A stretch of 64,000 nucleotides of DNA from an uncultured Paracoccaceae bacterium (GCA_947492475.1 CANLNM010000002.1:434001-498000); one strand, 5' to 3'. Shown: positions 1-8,997, counted from the stretch's first letter. Program-made: numbers and translations. The notes: a model not told the origin generated them from the sequence alone.

Positions 1-96
1 GAAACCGGTCCTGCACCTGAATGGTCTTGTGAGGGTTCATAAGGGCATCAGATCGCAAATGGGTACAATTGCAATGATATTCAAACGTCAGGTATG

Positions 97-119
97 AAAA
101 AGGCGCCCGCAGGCGCCTT
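97..119 (-). terminator. rho-independent terminator after fba
   Basis: An 8-bp perfect stem (100-107 with 112-119, loop CGCA) is followed on the minus strand by a U-run. It lies 26 bases past the aldolase stop codon and ends that transcript. Confidence 0.85.
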
Positions 120-144
120 GATCCGGTGGCATCTGTTTCGCGGC

Positions 145-1038
145 TTAGCCCGCGATAGATGCCTGATAAATCTGGTCAATTGTGTCTGCGATCATGGTGT
201 CAAATTCAGCGTCGCTTTGCTGGGCGGACAGACCTTCGGTCAGGGCACGGCTAAAGCTGGCGATCATGCCAGTGTTTTGGGACAAACGCGCATTGGCCTC
301 GGCGCGGGAATAGCCGCCTGACAGGGCCACAACTTTCATCACGCGCGGATGTTTGATCAATGGCAGATAAAGGTTGGCCTGTTCCGGCAATGTCAGTTTC
401 AGCATCACATCTTGATCGTCGGGCAGGGCGTTCAATTGCGCCAGGATGGCATCACGCAGCATCACTTCGGTCTCAGCTTTGTCAGCAATGGTTATGGTCA
501 CTTCTGGTTCCAGAATTGGGATCAGACCTTTGGCATTGATCTGGGCGCCGATTTCGAATTGCTGCGCAACGATGGCGTTGACACCGTCCGCATTGGCCGC
601 AGAAATCACCGACCGCATCTTGGTGCCAAAAATGCCATTGGCCACGGCGCGATCCAGAACGGCATCCAGTTCCGGCATCGGTTTCATCAATTGTACGCCG
701 TTTGCTTCGGCTTCCAGACCTTTGTCGACCTTCAGGAATGGTACAACGCCGCGTTTTTCCCAGATATACTGCGCGGAAGGCATGCCGTCGATGGTGCGAT
801 CCATGGTCATTTCAAACAGGATCGCCCCGACAACTTTGTCCCCGGTAAAGGCAGGTGCTTTGACGATACGGGTCCGCATATCGTGGATCAGGCCGAACAT
901 TTCATCGTCGCCATCATAAGCCGTTTCATCGACACCATAGAGCCGCAGCGCCTTGGGGGTGGAACCACCGGATTGATCCAGTGCAGCAATGAAACCCTGT
1001 CCAGCACGGATGAGATTGATTTGATCTTGGTTTGGCAT
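145..1038 (-). CDS. fda: class I fructose-bisphosphate aldolase
   Basis: The 297-residue product is a cytoplasmic Schiff-base aldolase that splits or forms fructose 1,6-bisphosphate in glycolysis and gluconeogenesis. It has the length and motifs of the short bacterial class I family: an N-terminal FIAALDQSGGSTPKAL segment, ILFEMTMDR near residue 75, KVDKG near 105 and KLTLPEQ near 213. The ATG at 1038 has a purine-rich GAGTGGAA ribosome site. It lies downstream of pgk in the same direction, with a terminator between them, so the two may be transcribed separately or by partial read-through. The product name is secure. Confidence 0.95.
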   Translation of the reverse strand: MPNQDQINLIRAGQGFIAALDQSGGSTPKALRLYGVDETAYDGDDEMFGLIHDMRTRIVKAPAFTGDKVVGAILFEMTMDRTIDGMPSAQYIWEKRGVVPFLKVDKGLEAEANGVQLMKPMPELDAVLDRAVANGIFGTKMRSVISAANADGVNAIVAQQFEIGAQINAKGLIPILEPEVTITIADKAETEVMLRDAILAQLNALPDDQDVMLKLTLPEQANLYLPLIKHPRVMKVVALSGGYSRAEANARLSQNTGMIASFSRALTEGLSAQQSDAEFDTMIADTIDQIYQASIAG

Positions 1039-1060
1039 GTGTCGATTCCACTCTATGACT

Positions 1061-1090
1061 AAAAGAAAAGCGCCCCTCTTCAGGGGCGCT
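1061..1090 (-). terminator. terminator between pgk and fda
   Basis: A 9-bp perfect stem (1069-1077 with 1082-1090) is followed on the minus strand by a T-rich tract. It lies between the pgk stop and the fda start, so it probably limits read-through from pgk into fda. Confidence 0.8.
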
Positions 1091-1157
1091 TCTAAGACAG
1101 GGGCGGGCGGGCCGCAAATATGGTTGCGCTAACAGTGGTTTAATTCACTGCTCAAAC

Positions 1158-2333
1158 TTAAGAAAGTGCCAAAACACCGGGCAATTCCTTGCCTTCCATC
1201 CATTCCAGGAACGCGCCACCCGCGGTTGAGATATAGGTAAAGTGATCCGCAGCACCGGCTTTGTTCAGCGCGGCAACCGTATCACCGCCCCCGGCGACCG
1301 ACACCAGCGACCCGGCTTTGGTCAGGTCTGCGGCCTTTTGTGCTGCGGCATTGGTGGCCGCATCAAAGGGTTCTATTTCAAACGCGCCAAGCGGGCCGTT
1401 CCAGACCAGCGTGTTGGCCGCGTCCAACGCAGTCGCGATCGCCGCCACGGATGCAGGACCGGCGTCCAAAATCATCGCATCGTCCGGGCAAGCCGTAACA
1501 TCCACGGTTTCATTGGCGGCATTTGCGGCGAATTCGCGCGCCACAACCACATCTGAGGGCAGCAAAATGGTGCAGCCTGCGGCCTCGGCCTTGGCCATGA
1601 TGTCGCGGGCCGTATCAGCCAGATCATGTTCACACAGGGATTTGCCCACATTGATGCCTTGCGCGGCCAGGAATGTGTTGGCCATGCCACCACCGATCAC
1701 CAGCGTGTCAACTTTGGCGACCAGATTGCCCAGCAGGTCCAGCTTGGACGACACTTTGGCGCCGCCCACCACCGCCACAACCGGACGGTTCGGCGTGCCA
1801 AGTGCGGCTTCGAGCGCGCTGAGTTCGGCCTGCATCAGGCGACCGGCACAATTTGGCAGCAGACGTGCGACGCCTTCGGTGCTGGCATGGGCGCGGTGCG
1901 CGGCCGAAAAGGCGTCGTTACAATAAACGTCGCCCAACGTGGCCAAAAAGCCAGCCATTTTCGGGTCATTGTCGGTTTCCATGGCGCTGAACCGGGTGTT
2001 TTCCACCAAAACAACCGCATCGCCGGGCAGGGCGTCAATCATGTCGCGTGATGGGCGTTCGATGAATGTCACAGATGTGCCAAACGCAGCCTTTAGGGAT
2101 GGCACCAGCGGGGATAGGGACATTTCCGGCACATATTGGCCTTTGGGGCGACCGAAATGGGCCAACAGAATTGGCGAGCCACCTTTGGCCAGAATGTCTT
2201 TGATTGTGGGGACGATGCGGTCAATCCGGGTTGTGTCAGTCACAACGCCATTTTCCATTGGCACGTTGATATCCACACGGGTCAGCACACGTTTGCCGCT
2301 CAAGTCCATATCATCAAGGGATTTCCAGCTCAT
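1158..2333 (-). CDS. pgk: phosphoglycerate kinase
   Basis: The 391-residue cytoplasmic enzyme interconverts 1,3-bisphosphoglycerate plus ADP and 3-phosphoglycerate plus ATP. Visible family motifs in order are RVDINVPM near the N-terminus, [11 protein letters not shown] near residue 57, [13 protein letters not shown] near 140, [13 protein letters not shown] near 190, [13 protein letters not shown] near 315, and the nucleotide-binding [11 protein letters not shown] near 350. The length matches bacterial Pgk. The ATG at 2333 follows an AGGAG-type site. It is the first gene of the short glycolytic pair with fda and diverges from the cyclophilin genes. Confidence 0.97.
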   Translation of the reverse strand: MSWKSLDDMDLSGKRVLTRVDINVPMENGVVTDTTRIDRIVPTIKDILAKGGSPILLAHFGRPKGQYVPEMSLSPLVPSLKAAFGTSVTFIERPSRDMIDALPGDAVVLVENTRFSAMETDNDPKMAGFLATLGDVYCNDAFSAAHRAHASTEGVARLLPNCAGRLMQAELSALEAALGTPNRPVVAVVGGAKVSSKLDLLGNLVAKVDTLVIGGGMANTFLAAQGINVGKSLCEHDLADTARDIMAKAEAAGCTILLPSDVVVAREFAANAANETVDVTACPDDAMILDAGPASVAAIATALDAANTLVWNGPLGAFEIEPFDAATNAAAQKAADLTKAGSLVSVAGGGDTVAALNKAGAADHFTYISTAGGAFLEWMEGKELPGVLALS

Positions 2334-2471
2334 TATGCTCTCCTAAAATCGGGCAAAAATTCGGGTTGGCCCCTGTTTCGGCGCAAATTCCCGCCACGTC
2401 AACAGGCCCGTCTTGGCAATCGGGTCGGCAATGCGTAGGTTCACGCCAAATTTAATCTGAAAGGACAGCTT

Positions 2472-2978
2472 GTGGCTGACATCAAAGATCCCGAAAACAC
2501 CATCCTGCTGGAACTCAAAGGTGGCACCGTCACCATCGAATTGCTGCCTGATGTGGCCCCCGGCCATTGTGACCGCATGAAGGAATTGGCCCGCTCTGGT
2601 GCCTATGACAATGTGGCCTTTCATCGGGTGATCGACGGCTTTATGGCCCAGACTGGCGATGTGGCCAACGGAAATATGGAAAAAGATTTCAACATCCGCG
2701 CGGCGGGCACAGGCGGGTCCGATCTGCCGAACCTGAAGGCGGAGTTTTCCAAAATCCCACATGCGCGTGGCTCCATCGGCGCGGCACGTTCGGGCGATCC
2801 CAACTCGGCCAACTCTCAGTTTTTCATCAACTTTAACGACAATGATTTCCTGAACGGCCAATACACCGTTTACGGTCAAGTCATCGAAGGCATGGAACAT
2901 GTTGATGCAATCGTGCGGGGCGAGCCACCTGCGAACCCGGATCGGATGATTTCGATGAAAGTCGCCGCAGATGCATAA
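2472..2978 (+). CDS. ppiB: cytoplasmic cyclophilin peptidyl-prolyl isomerase
   Basis: The 168-residue cyclophilin-type peptidyl-prolyl cis-trans isomerase has no signal sequence, so it should act in the cytoplasm on folding proteins. It carries FHRVIDGFMAQTGDV near residue 55 and NSQFFINF near 115, which hold the active-site Arg, Phe and Gln residues of the family. The start is a GTG at 2472, chosen because an AAAGGA ribosome site lies directly upstream and no in-frame ATG does. Its end overlaps the start of the next, exported cyclophilin by 8 bases, which implies translational coupling. Confidence 0.93.
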   Translation: MADIKDPENTILLELKGGTVTIELLPDVAPGHCDRMKELARSGAYDNVAFHRVIDGFMAQTGDVANGNMEKDFNIRAAGTGGSDLPNLKAEFSKIPHARGSIGAARSGDPNSANSQFFINFNDNDFLNGQYTVYGQVIEGMEHVDAIVRGEPPANPDRMISMKVAADA

Positions 2979-3531
2979 GCTGGCGGCAGCTTTGGTTCTG
3001 GCGGCAGCTCCGGCTGTCGCAGACGAACCCGGCCCCTATCTGGACATCACCGTGTCCGGGCAGGCCAATGGCGTCATCACCATTGATCTAAACGAAGAAG
3101 TCGCCCCCGGTCACACCGCGCAATTGGTTGCGCTGGCCGAAGAGGGCAAATACGACAACGTGGTGTTTCACCGCGTGATCGAAGGCTTCATGGCGCAGAC
3201 AGGTGATGTGCAATTCGGGATTTTGGGCCAAGACATGCGTCGCGCCGGGATGGGATCGTCAGATCGTCCCGATCTGGCGGCGGAATTTTCCGACATCCCG
3301 TTTGATCGCGGCATGGTGGGCATGGCCCGGTCGCAAAACCCGGATTCCGGCAATTCGCAGTTCTTTATCATGTTCGATGACGGCCATTTCCTGAATGGTC
3401 AGTACACGATCATCGGCAAAGTCACCGAAGGCATGGATATCGTTGACACAATCAAGCTGGGCGAAGGCCGCAACGGCGCTGTGATCGGCGAACCGGATGT
3501 GATGACATCCGTGGTTGTGCGCGCGCAATAA
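2971..3531 (+). CDS. periplasmic cyclophilin peptidyl-prolyl isomerase
   Basis: This 186-residue cyclophilin resembles its upstream neighbour but begins with an export signal (MHKLAAALVLAAAPAVADEP). It should be cleaved after Ala17 or so and act in the periplasm, like PpiA. FHRVIEGFMAQTGDV and NSQFFIMF carry the catalytic residues. The reading frame overlaps ppiB by 8 bases. The two genes look like a duplication in which one copy gained or kept export. Confidence 0.9.
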   Translation: MHKLAAALVLAAAPAVADEPGPYLDITVSGQANGVITIDLNEEVAPGHTAQLVALAEEGKYDNVVFHRVIEGFMAQTGDVQFGILGQDMRRAGMGSSDRPDLAAEFSDIPFDRGMVGMARSQNPDSGNSQFFIMFDDGHFLNGQYTIIGKVTEGMDIVDTIKLGEGRNGAVIGEPDVMTSVVVRAQ

Positions 3532-3600
3532 TCCGCAAAATTCACCCGATCCCGCCCATACCGGCGGGGCCGGGCAAACCTTGCCAAAGGGCGGCCGGTC

Positions 3601-3978
3601 ATGACTTATTCCCGTATTTCTGTGGCGGCGACATGTGTGTGCTGGTTGCTGTGCCTTTGTCTATTGACCACGCCCGGTCTGATCTATTGGCTGTTTCAGA
3701 TCCCCGCCCATGACAGTGCTGATTTTCTGGCCAAACGGGCCGCGATGCTGTTTCTGGGGCTTGGTGTTATGACATTTCTCAGCCGCCAATCGAACAATTC
3801 TGAAACCCAGCGCATCCTGTCTGCTGGCATGATGGCAGGGATGAGCGGGCTGGCGATGCTGGGTCTGTTTGAATATCTGCGCGGGATGGCGGGGCCGGGG
3901 ATGTGGTTGGCGATCTGCGCCGAGCTCGGCTTTGTCATGGCCTATCTGCGGGTTTATCGCCGCGCCTCACAGGCATAA
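3601..3978 (+). CDS. small four-helix membrane protein, unknown
   Basis: The product is 125 residues with about four predicted membrane helices (roughly 8-32, 45-62, 73-92 and 98-117) and a short basic C-terminus. No motif identifies a function. The ATG at 3601 is preceded by AAAGGGCGG. It stands between the cyclophilin pair and the DUF3179 gene, all on the plus strand. Family membership is not recognised; the protein is probably real because its codon use matches its neighbours. Confidence 0.7.
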   Translation: MTYSRISVAATCVCWLLCLCLLTTPGLIYWLFQIPAHDSADFLAKRAAMLFLGLGVMTFLSRQSNNSETQRILSAGMMAGMSGLAMLGLFEYLRGMAGPGMWLAICAELGFVMAYLRVYRRASQA

Positions 3979-4055
3979 ACACTGCTCACATCTGCGCGAG
4001 GGGGCTATGCGGCCTGTCAATTCCCTGCCACCGTTTCCCCAACGGAGGATTATGC

Positions 4056-5048
4056 ATGCAGAGCCTATTCAAAACGATCAGCTGCGCCGCAATTGTGGCC
4101 TTAACACTGACCACCGCCCCCCAAAGCGCATCCGCCAATCCGGAATTTTGGGCCAATGAATGGCCCAATACCGATTTTGAACAGACCAGCGTTGCCTCTT
4201 GGCGGGAAATTCTGTCGGGCGGCCCCCCCAAAGACGGCATCCCGGCCATTGATAATCCGCAATTTGTGCTGATTGGCGAAGAAGGTGACATTGGAGAGCG
4301 CGAACCTGTCATCACCGTCGAAATCGAAGGCGAAATCCCACGGGCCTATCCAATCCGCTATTTGACATGGCATGAAATCGTCAACGATCAGATCGGTGAT
4401 CTGCCGGTCGCAGTGACATTCTGTCCTTTGTGCAATTCGGGCATCACCTTTGACCGGCGGGTCGGGGATCAGGTGCTGAGCTTTGGCGTGTCGGGCAAAT
4501 TGCGCAATTCGGACATGGTGATGTATGACCGCGAAACCGAAAGCTGGTGGCAGCAGGCCATCGGCACATCGATTGTCGGCGAATTGAACGGAACCGAATT
4601 GCAAAGCCTGCCCAGCTGGATGGAAAGCTGGGCCGAGTTCAAAGCCCGCAATCCCGAAGGCATCGTAATGACCAAACCGGTGGGCTATAACCGGGCCTAT
4701 GGGCGCAATCCGTATGTGCGCTATGATTCATCCCAGCGGCCGTTTTTGTATTCCGGTGAATTGCCGCCCCATGACATTCCTGCCCTCGCACGGGTTGTGC
4801 GCGTCGGGGATCGAGCTTGGCCGATGACACGTTTGTCTGAACAGGGGCAAGTGTCAGAATCCGGCGTGGTTCTAAGCTGGAACGCGGGGCAAGCGTCGGC
4901 GCTGGACGGCGAAAGCATCGCCCAATCACGGGATGTGGGCACCGTGCGTGTGCGCGACGCGGCGGGCAATGATCTGCCGCATGATGTGATGTTTGCCTTT
5001 GCGTTTCACGCCTTTTGGCCCGACGGGATTTGGATGTTGGACCAGTAA
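4056..5048 (+). CDS. exported DUF3179 domain protein
   Basis: The 330-residue protein has an N-terminal signal peptide (MQSLFKTISCAAIVALTLTT, then APQSASA) and a DUF3179 domain. The hallmark TFCPLCNSGITFDR, with its CxxC pair, lies near residue 130, and WWQQAIG follows. The biochemical role of the family is unknown; the Cys pair suggests metal or redox chemistry. The start was set at 4056 because GGAGGA lies 6 bases upstream; the open frame extends further 5' but without ribosome-site support. It ends 11 bases from the stop of selO on the other strand. Confidence 0.88.
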   Translation: MQSLFKTISCAAIVALTLTTAPQSASANPEFWANEWPNTDFEQTSVASWREILSGGPPKDGIPAIDNPQFVLIGEEGDIGEREPVITVEIEGEIPRAYPIRYLTWHEIVNDQIGDLPVAVTFCPLCNSGITFDRRVGDQVLSFGVSGKLRNSDMVMYDRETESWWQQAIGTSIVGELNGTELQSLPSWMESWAEFKARNPEGIVMTKPVGYNRAYGRNPYVRYDSSQRPFLYSGELPPHDIPALARVVRVGDRAWPMTRLSEQGQVSESGVVLSWNAGQASALDGESIAQSRDVGTVRVRDAAGNDLPHDVMFAFAFHAFWPDGIWMLDQ

Positions 5049-5059
5049 GGGTTGATTGG

Positions 5060-6460
5060 TTAAGTGCCGCAAAATGTACGTGAAACCACCTCAGACGGCA
5101 CCGGTGGCTGGGTAAAACCATCCGCCAGATCAGAGCGGTCAAACGGGTGCGTGACCACGGATAGCAATGTGTGAAAGGGGGTATAATCCCCTTCCACCGC
5201 CGCTTGGATCACAGCCTCGATTTGATGCAGGCGCGGCACGACAACTGGGTTTGTAATCCGCATCTGATCCAGGTTCGGGACCTGGTTCATCCAATGTACG
5301 CGCCAGGCGTCAAATGCAGCACGATCTGTGAATTGGTCGCGATCCGTATCCCTGCCCAAATTGGCAAATACATTTGTGAAATCAGCGGCGTCTTTGTCCA
5401 TCAATGCAAGTAGATCCTGCGCCAGTTGATCGCTGGATTCGGTTGGGGCGATGCCCAATTTGGCAGCAAAACGCTTGCGCCATTCAGTTTCGTAAATGGC
5501 AGGAAAACCGTTAACAATTTCGGTGAAATCTTCGATGGCGCGGTCCTGATCCGGCATCAAAGGGATCAACGCTGTGGCCAGTTGTGCAATGTTCCACACA
5601 GCGATCCGGGGCTGGTTGCCATAGGCATACCGCCCCCGTTGATCAATCGACGAAAACACCTGCATCGCGTGATAATCATCCATAAAGGCGCAAGGGCCGT
5701 AATCGATGGTTTCCCCGGCAATTTGCGCATTGTCTGTGTTCATCACACCATGAATAAATCCAACCGACATCCAGCCCGCGATCAATTGCGCCTGCCGCGT
5801 CATGATCTGTTTCAGCAAATCAGAGGGCGACGTCGCATCTGGGTAATGTCGTTCAATAACATGATCATAGAGCGCCCGCAGCGCCACCAGATCATTGCGC
5901 GCCGCAAAATATTGAAACGTACCAATTCGGATATGACTGGCCGCGATACGTGTCACGATTCCGCCGGGATACCCGATTTCGCGTTGCACCCGATCCCCGG
6001 TTGCCACAGCCGCCAAGGCCCGTGTTGTGGGGATGCCGAGCGCGAACATAGCCTCTGACATCAGATATTCGCGCAGCACCGGACCCAGCCAAGCCCGGCC
6101 ATCCCCATTACGCGAATAGGGGGTACGCCCCGACCCTTTGAGTTGGAGATCAAACCGACCTACCGGACCGTTAACCTCTCCTAATAAGACGGCGCGACCA
6201 TCGCCCAATTGTGGGTTCCAATGGCCAAATTGATGCCCGGCATAGGCCTGCGCGATCGGAGTTGCGCCATTGGGAATAATATTGCCAGAAAAAACCTGCG
6301 CCAGATCGCTTTCTGTGTCTTGTGTGATGCCCAGTTGCATTGCCAGCTCTGCGTTCCAGATGATCAGGCTGGGATTGGATACCGGTTCAGGCAATTGATG
6401 TGAATACATCTGATCGGGCAGACGTGTATATGAATTATCAAATGGGATTTTGATAGCCAT
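5060..6460 (-). CDS. selO: protein adenylyltransferase SelO (YdiU)
   Basis: The 466-residue SelO/YdiU pseudokinase family transfers AMP to protein Ser, Thr or Tyr and is linked to redox stress. Family blocks are visible: GHQFGHWNPQLGDGRAVLLGE near residue 70, LKGSGRTPYSRNGDGRA near 107, then HGVMNTDN and IDYGPCAF near 240-260, which hold the metal-binding Asn and Asp. The C-terminus is FCGT, putting a Cys third from the end where animal SelO has selenocysteine. The start overlaps the GNAT stop by one base (TAATG), so the gene is translationally coupled in the nucleoside hydrolase-GNAT-SelO operon. Confidence 0.94.
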   Translation of the reverse strand: MAIKIPFDNSYTRLPDQMYSHQLPEPVSNPSLIIWNAELAMQLGITQDTESDLAQVFSGNIIPNGATPIAQAYAGHQFGHWNPQLGDGRAVLLGEVNGPVGRFDLQLKGSGRTPYSRNGDGRAWLGPVLREYLMSEAMFALGIPTTRALAAVATGDRVQREIGYPGGIVTRIAASHIRIGTFQYFAARNDLVALRALYDHVIERHYPDATSPSDLLKQIMTRQAQLIAGWMSVGFIHGVMNTDNAQIAGETIDYGPCAFMDDYHAMQVFSSIDQRGRYAYGNQPRIAVWNIAQLATALIPLMPDQDRAIEDFTEIVNGFPAIYETEWRKRFAAKLGIAPTESSDQLAQDLLALMDKDAADFTNVFANLGRDTDRDQFTDRAAFDAWRVHWMNQVPNLDQMRITNPVVVPRLHQIEAVIQAAVEGDYTPFHTLLSVVTHPFDRSDLADGFTQPPVPSEVVSRTFCGT

Positions 6461-6906
6461 TACAAAGATTTGCTCATTAGGTGATAGCCATCCCGGATAG
6501 AAAACCCATTGCGCTGATAAAGCCGGATTGTGGCTTGGTCTTCGGTTGCGACCTCAAGATGCAAGGCGCGCACGCCGCCTTGGGACAGGGCCTTGCTTAG
6601 GGCCAATAACGCCTCAGTTGCCAATCCACGTCCACGCACGGATGGGCGAATAAACAATTCGTCAACAAATGCATCGATGCCGCCAAACTCAACTGACCAG
6701 CCAAATGTGATCACAACATACCCAACCGGAGCGCGCGCCGGGCCCATCAAATAGACGGCCCCCAATGGCGATCCATCAAGCAAAGGTTTTATCGCGGCTT
6801 CGCGGTGGTCTTCTTCGCTGGCAATGCCGATTTCTTCGTGAAACCGGGCGACCAGAGGCAAAATCCGAGGTAAATCGTCAGGGGAACATAGATGCATTGC
6901 GGTCAT
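6460..6906 (-). CDS. GNAT family N-acetyltransferase
   Basis: A 148-residue acetyl-CoA-dependent acetyltransferase of the GNAT fold; the substrate is unknown. The core FIRPSVRGRGLATEALLALS near residue 80 contains the R/Q-x-x-G-x-G/A acetyl-CoA loop, followed by ALHLEVATEDQATIRLYQRNGF, the usual C-terminal GNAT signature. The start at 6906 gives an ATGA overlap with the upstream nucleoside hydrolase; the longer open frame would run into that gene. It overlaps selO by one base at its 3' end. Confidence 0.88.
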   Translation of the reverse strand: MTAMHLCSPDDLPRILPLVARFHEEIGIASEEDHREAAIKPLLDGSPLGAVYLMGPARAPVGYVVITFGWSVEFGGIDAFVDELFIRPSVRGRGLATEALLALSKALSQGGVRALHLEVATEDQATIRLYQRNGFSIRDGYHLMSKSL

Positions 6907-7844
6907 AGGCGGGCCAGCCTTTCGGTGAGCAGGGTGTAAAATCGGTCCGCATCCACATCGCCAACAAAATAGGTGTTGGCCGGGCGATCCGTCACCCGCC
7001 ACCAATCGGCGACGGTCATGCCGCGGGTCAAATCGGACTGGACTTCAATTTCGACATTGATGTTGCGCCCGGTGAACAATGTGGGGTCAATCAGATAGGC
7101 AATGGTGCAGGGGTCATGCAGGGGCGCGCCCGCCGATCCGTATTTTTCCATATCAAACCGTTCAAAGAAATGCGTCCACGCGGCGACCATGCGGCCCACT
7201 TCGGTCTTGAGGGCGGCAAACGCATCCACGCGGTCCTGTGTGGTCAGCACTTTGTGTGTGACGTCCAGCGGCATCGCGGTGATTGGAACCCCGGATTTAA
7301 ACACGATATCAGCGGCTTCTGGGTCGACGTAAATGTTGAATTCCGCCGCCGGAGTGACATTGCCAACCTCAAAGTAAGCCCCGCCCATCAGCACAATTTC
7401 CTGCACTTTTTCGATGATATCGGGGGCCTTTGAAAAGGCTTCTCCGATGTTTGTAAGCGGCCCGATTGGCACCAATGTGACCGTTCCCGCCGGATGTGCG
7501 CGCAGGGTTTCGATGATGAAATCAACACCGTGCTGTTCCTGCAAAGGCATGGTCGGATCCACCATCGGGGGACCATCCAAACCCGTTTTGCCATGCACAT
7601 TCTCAGCCGTAACCAAGGTACGACCCATTGGTTTGTCACAGCCCGCGAACACTTTGACATCCGCGCGATTGGCCAATTCACAGACAATGCGGGCGTTTTT
7701 CTGCGTCAATTCCAGCGGAACGTTACCGGCCACGGCTGTAATCCCCAACAAATCGATGTCCTCAGGGCTGCCAAGCGCCAACAAAATGGCAACGGCATCG
7801 TCCTGTCCCGGATCGGTATCGATGATAATTTTACGCGGGGCCAT
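6903..7844 (-). CDS. inosine-uridine type nucleoside hydrolase
   Basis: The 313-residue enzyme hydrolyses ribonucleosides to base plus ribose for purine or pyrimidine salvage. The N-terminal Asp cluster IIIDTDPGQDDAVAILLAL binds the catalytic calcium, and HDPCTIAYLIDP near residue 240 carries the second metal/ribose site. The start at 7844 follows GGAGAG; the frame extends 12 codons further without a ribosome site. Substrate preference within the family cannot be read from the sequence. It heads a tight three-gene operon with GNAT and selO. Confidence 0.92.
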   Translation of the reverse strand: MAPRKIIIDTDPGQDDAVAILLALGSPEDIDLLGITAVAGNVPLELTQKNARIVCELANRADVKVFAGCDKPMGRTLVTAENVHGKTGLDGPPMVDPTMPLQEQHGVDFIIETLRAHPAGTVTLVPIGPLTNIGEAFSKAPDIIEKVQEIVLMGGAYFEVGNVTPAAEFNIYVDPEAADIVFKSGVPITAMPLDVTHKVLTTQDRVDAFAALKTEVGRMVAAWTHFFERFDMEKYGSAGAPLHDPCTIAYLIDPTLFTGRNINVEIEVQSDLTRGMTVADWWRVTDRPANTYFVGDVDADRFYTLLTERLARL

Positions 7845-8143
7845 ATATTGCTCTCCAAAGCCTGCTTTGAACTTGGGCACACAGTTTCAGCAAATTGGGT
7901 CAATGGCCAGAGCCAGCATGATTTTGCCGCTCAACAAAAGCGATTTCGCTCGATTATTGCTCAGATCAGGGGTGGCGGGATTTTGCCGTGCGGTGGGCCG
8001 CTGATTTGAGGGGCAAAAACGGGCAGCGCGTGGCCGAAATGTGCCGCACCATGGCGATGGGATATCGTTTTTAATCGGGGGCTGGCATCACAGCGGCGAA
8101 GGGGACGCTCTTCTTTTATCATGTCCTAAATGAGGAAAATCAA
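7845..8143. other. gene-free divergent promoter region
   Basis: About 300 bases between the nucleoside hydrolase and the EF-hand gene. I see no convincing ORF, RNA or repeat. It presumably holds two divergent promoters. Confidence 0.6.
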
Positions 8144-8416
8144 ATGCTTACCAAGAATATCACACCTATTATGGCCCTGATCCTAATCGCTAGCACGGCC
8201 ATGGCTGATGAGGCGCCAATGGCAGATGTCAGCATCGATACAGATGGTGACGGCGTATATACACTGAGCGAAATTCAGGTCGCTTTTCCGACGATCAGTG
8301 CGGATGACTTTATGGATTTGGATGCCAATGGGGACGGGGTTATCGATATGATCGAGGCCCAAGCCGGCGCGGATGCCGGGCTGATCCCCATGGAGGAAAA
8401 GTCCACCGACGGATGA
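8144..8416 (+). CDS. small exported EF-hand calcium-binding protein
   Basis: A 90-residue protein with an N-terminal signal peptide (MLTKNITPIMALILIASTAMA) and two EF-hand loops, DTDGDGVYTLSE near residue 33 and DANGDGVIDMIE near 60. Both loops keep Asp at positions 1, 3 and 5 and Glu at 12, so calcium binding is likely. It would be periplasmic. The role is unknown; paired EF-hands suggest a calcium buffer or sensor. The ATG follows a GAGGAAAATCAA ribosome site. Confidence 0.85.
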   Translation: MLTKNITPIMALILIASTAMADEAPMADVSIDTDGDGVYTLSEIQVAFPTISADDFMDLDANGDGVIDMIEAQAGADAGLIPMEEKSTDG

Positions 8417-8430
8417 CGACATAATCAAAC

Positions 8431-8453
8431 GAGACGCCCGATTTGGGCGTCTC
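8431..8453. terminator. hairpin between convergent genes
   Basis: A perfect 9-bp stem GAGACGCCC/GGGCGTCTC with a 5-base loop lies between the convergent EF-hand and carboxymuconolactone-decarboxylase-like genes. It lacks a strong U-run on either strand, so it may act as a bidirectional, weak terminator. Confidence 0.6.
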
Positions 8454-8469
8454 AATTCGACGATTTGGG

Positions 8470-8856
8470 TCAATCTGAGGGGTCTTGTTCTTCGAAGACT
8501 TCTAGCGCTGTGTTTAGCGCGTTGATCGCTGAGGGGAACCCGCCATAGAGCGACATTTGCCAGATCACTTCGGCAATTTCTTTTTGGGTCAGACCGGCCT
8601 TTAACCCACCGGAAATATTGATCTTTAGCTGCGGTTTGGTCTGCCCACCCAATGCGGTTAGGGCCGCGATTGTGGCGATATATCTGTCTCTCAACGGCAG
8701 GCCCGGTCGGCCGTATTGTCGCCCATAAGAGAAATCAACGACACCTTCGGCCATTCCGGGCAACAAATGCCCGTACCGCGCATCCAGCGCCTGTTCCATG
8801 CCCGGGTTCAACGTTTCAGAGAGTTCTCTGCCGATTTGCGTGGTGGATTTGGTCAT
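8470..8856 (-). CDS. carboxymuconolactone decarboxylase family protein
   Basis: A 128-residue all-helical protein of the CMD/AhpD-like fold. It shows the PcaC-like LPLRDRYIATIAALTALGGQ near residue 53 and a C-terminal IAEVIWQMSLYGGFPSAINAL. The redox CxxC of AhpD is absent, which favours the PcaC-like branch, but no protocatechuate pathway gene is nearby, so the substrate is open. A perfect inverted repeat lies 45-64 bases upstream. Confidence 0.85.
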   Translation of the reverse strand: MTKSTTQIGRELSETLNPGMEQALDARYGHLLPGMAEGVVDFSYGRQYGRPGLPLRDRYIATIAALTALGGQTKPQLKINISGGLKAGLTQKEIAEVIWQMSLYGGFPSAINALNTALEVFEEQDPSD

Positions 8857-8900
8857 CTATGCCTCTGAATATCAAAAATAATTGTCATGATTTGATATGA

Positions 8901-8920
8901 GATCAGACATGGGTCTGATC
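8901..8920. promoter_or_regulatory. inverted repeat upstream of CMD gene
   Basis: GATCAGAC-ATGG-GTCTGATC has 8-bp perfect arms, and a second pair of arms, ATCAAA (8871-8876) and TTTGAT (8891-8896), lies beside it. The position just upstream of the gene at 8856 suits an operator. No regulator gene adjoins it, so this is inferred from symmetry and place only. Confidence 0.4.
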
Positions 8921-8972
8921 AAGCCCTGAGGCGCGAGGTTTCGCCAGTCGCGGCCGTCATTTTCACAAAACA

Positions 8973-8997
8973 AAAGGGCGGAAATCATCCGCCCTTT
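8973..8997 (-). terminator. rho-independent terminator after ilvN
   Basis: A 10-bp perfect stem (8973-8982 with 8988-8997) is followed on the minus strand by a T-rich tract. It lies 24 bases beyond the acetolactate synthase small-subunit stop. Confidence 0.85.

Noticed and set aside
2-40. Possible start of a minus-strand gene (MNPHKTIQVQDRF) leaving the window
   Set aside because: Only 13 codons are visible and the ribosome site is weak, so it cannot be supported.
349-1062. 237-residue plus-strand ORF opposite fda
   Set aside because: It is the antisense frame of a well-identified aldolase with no ribosome site.
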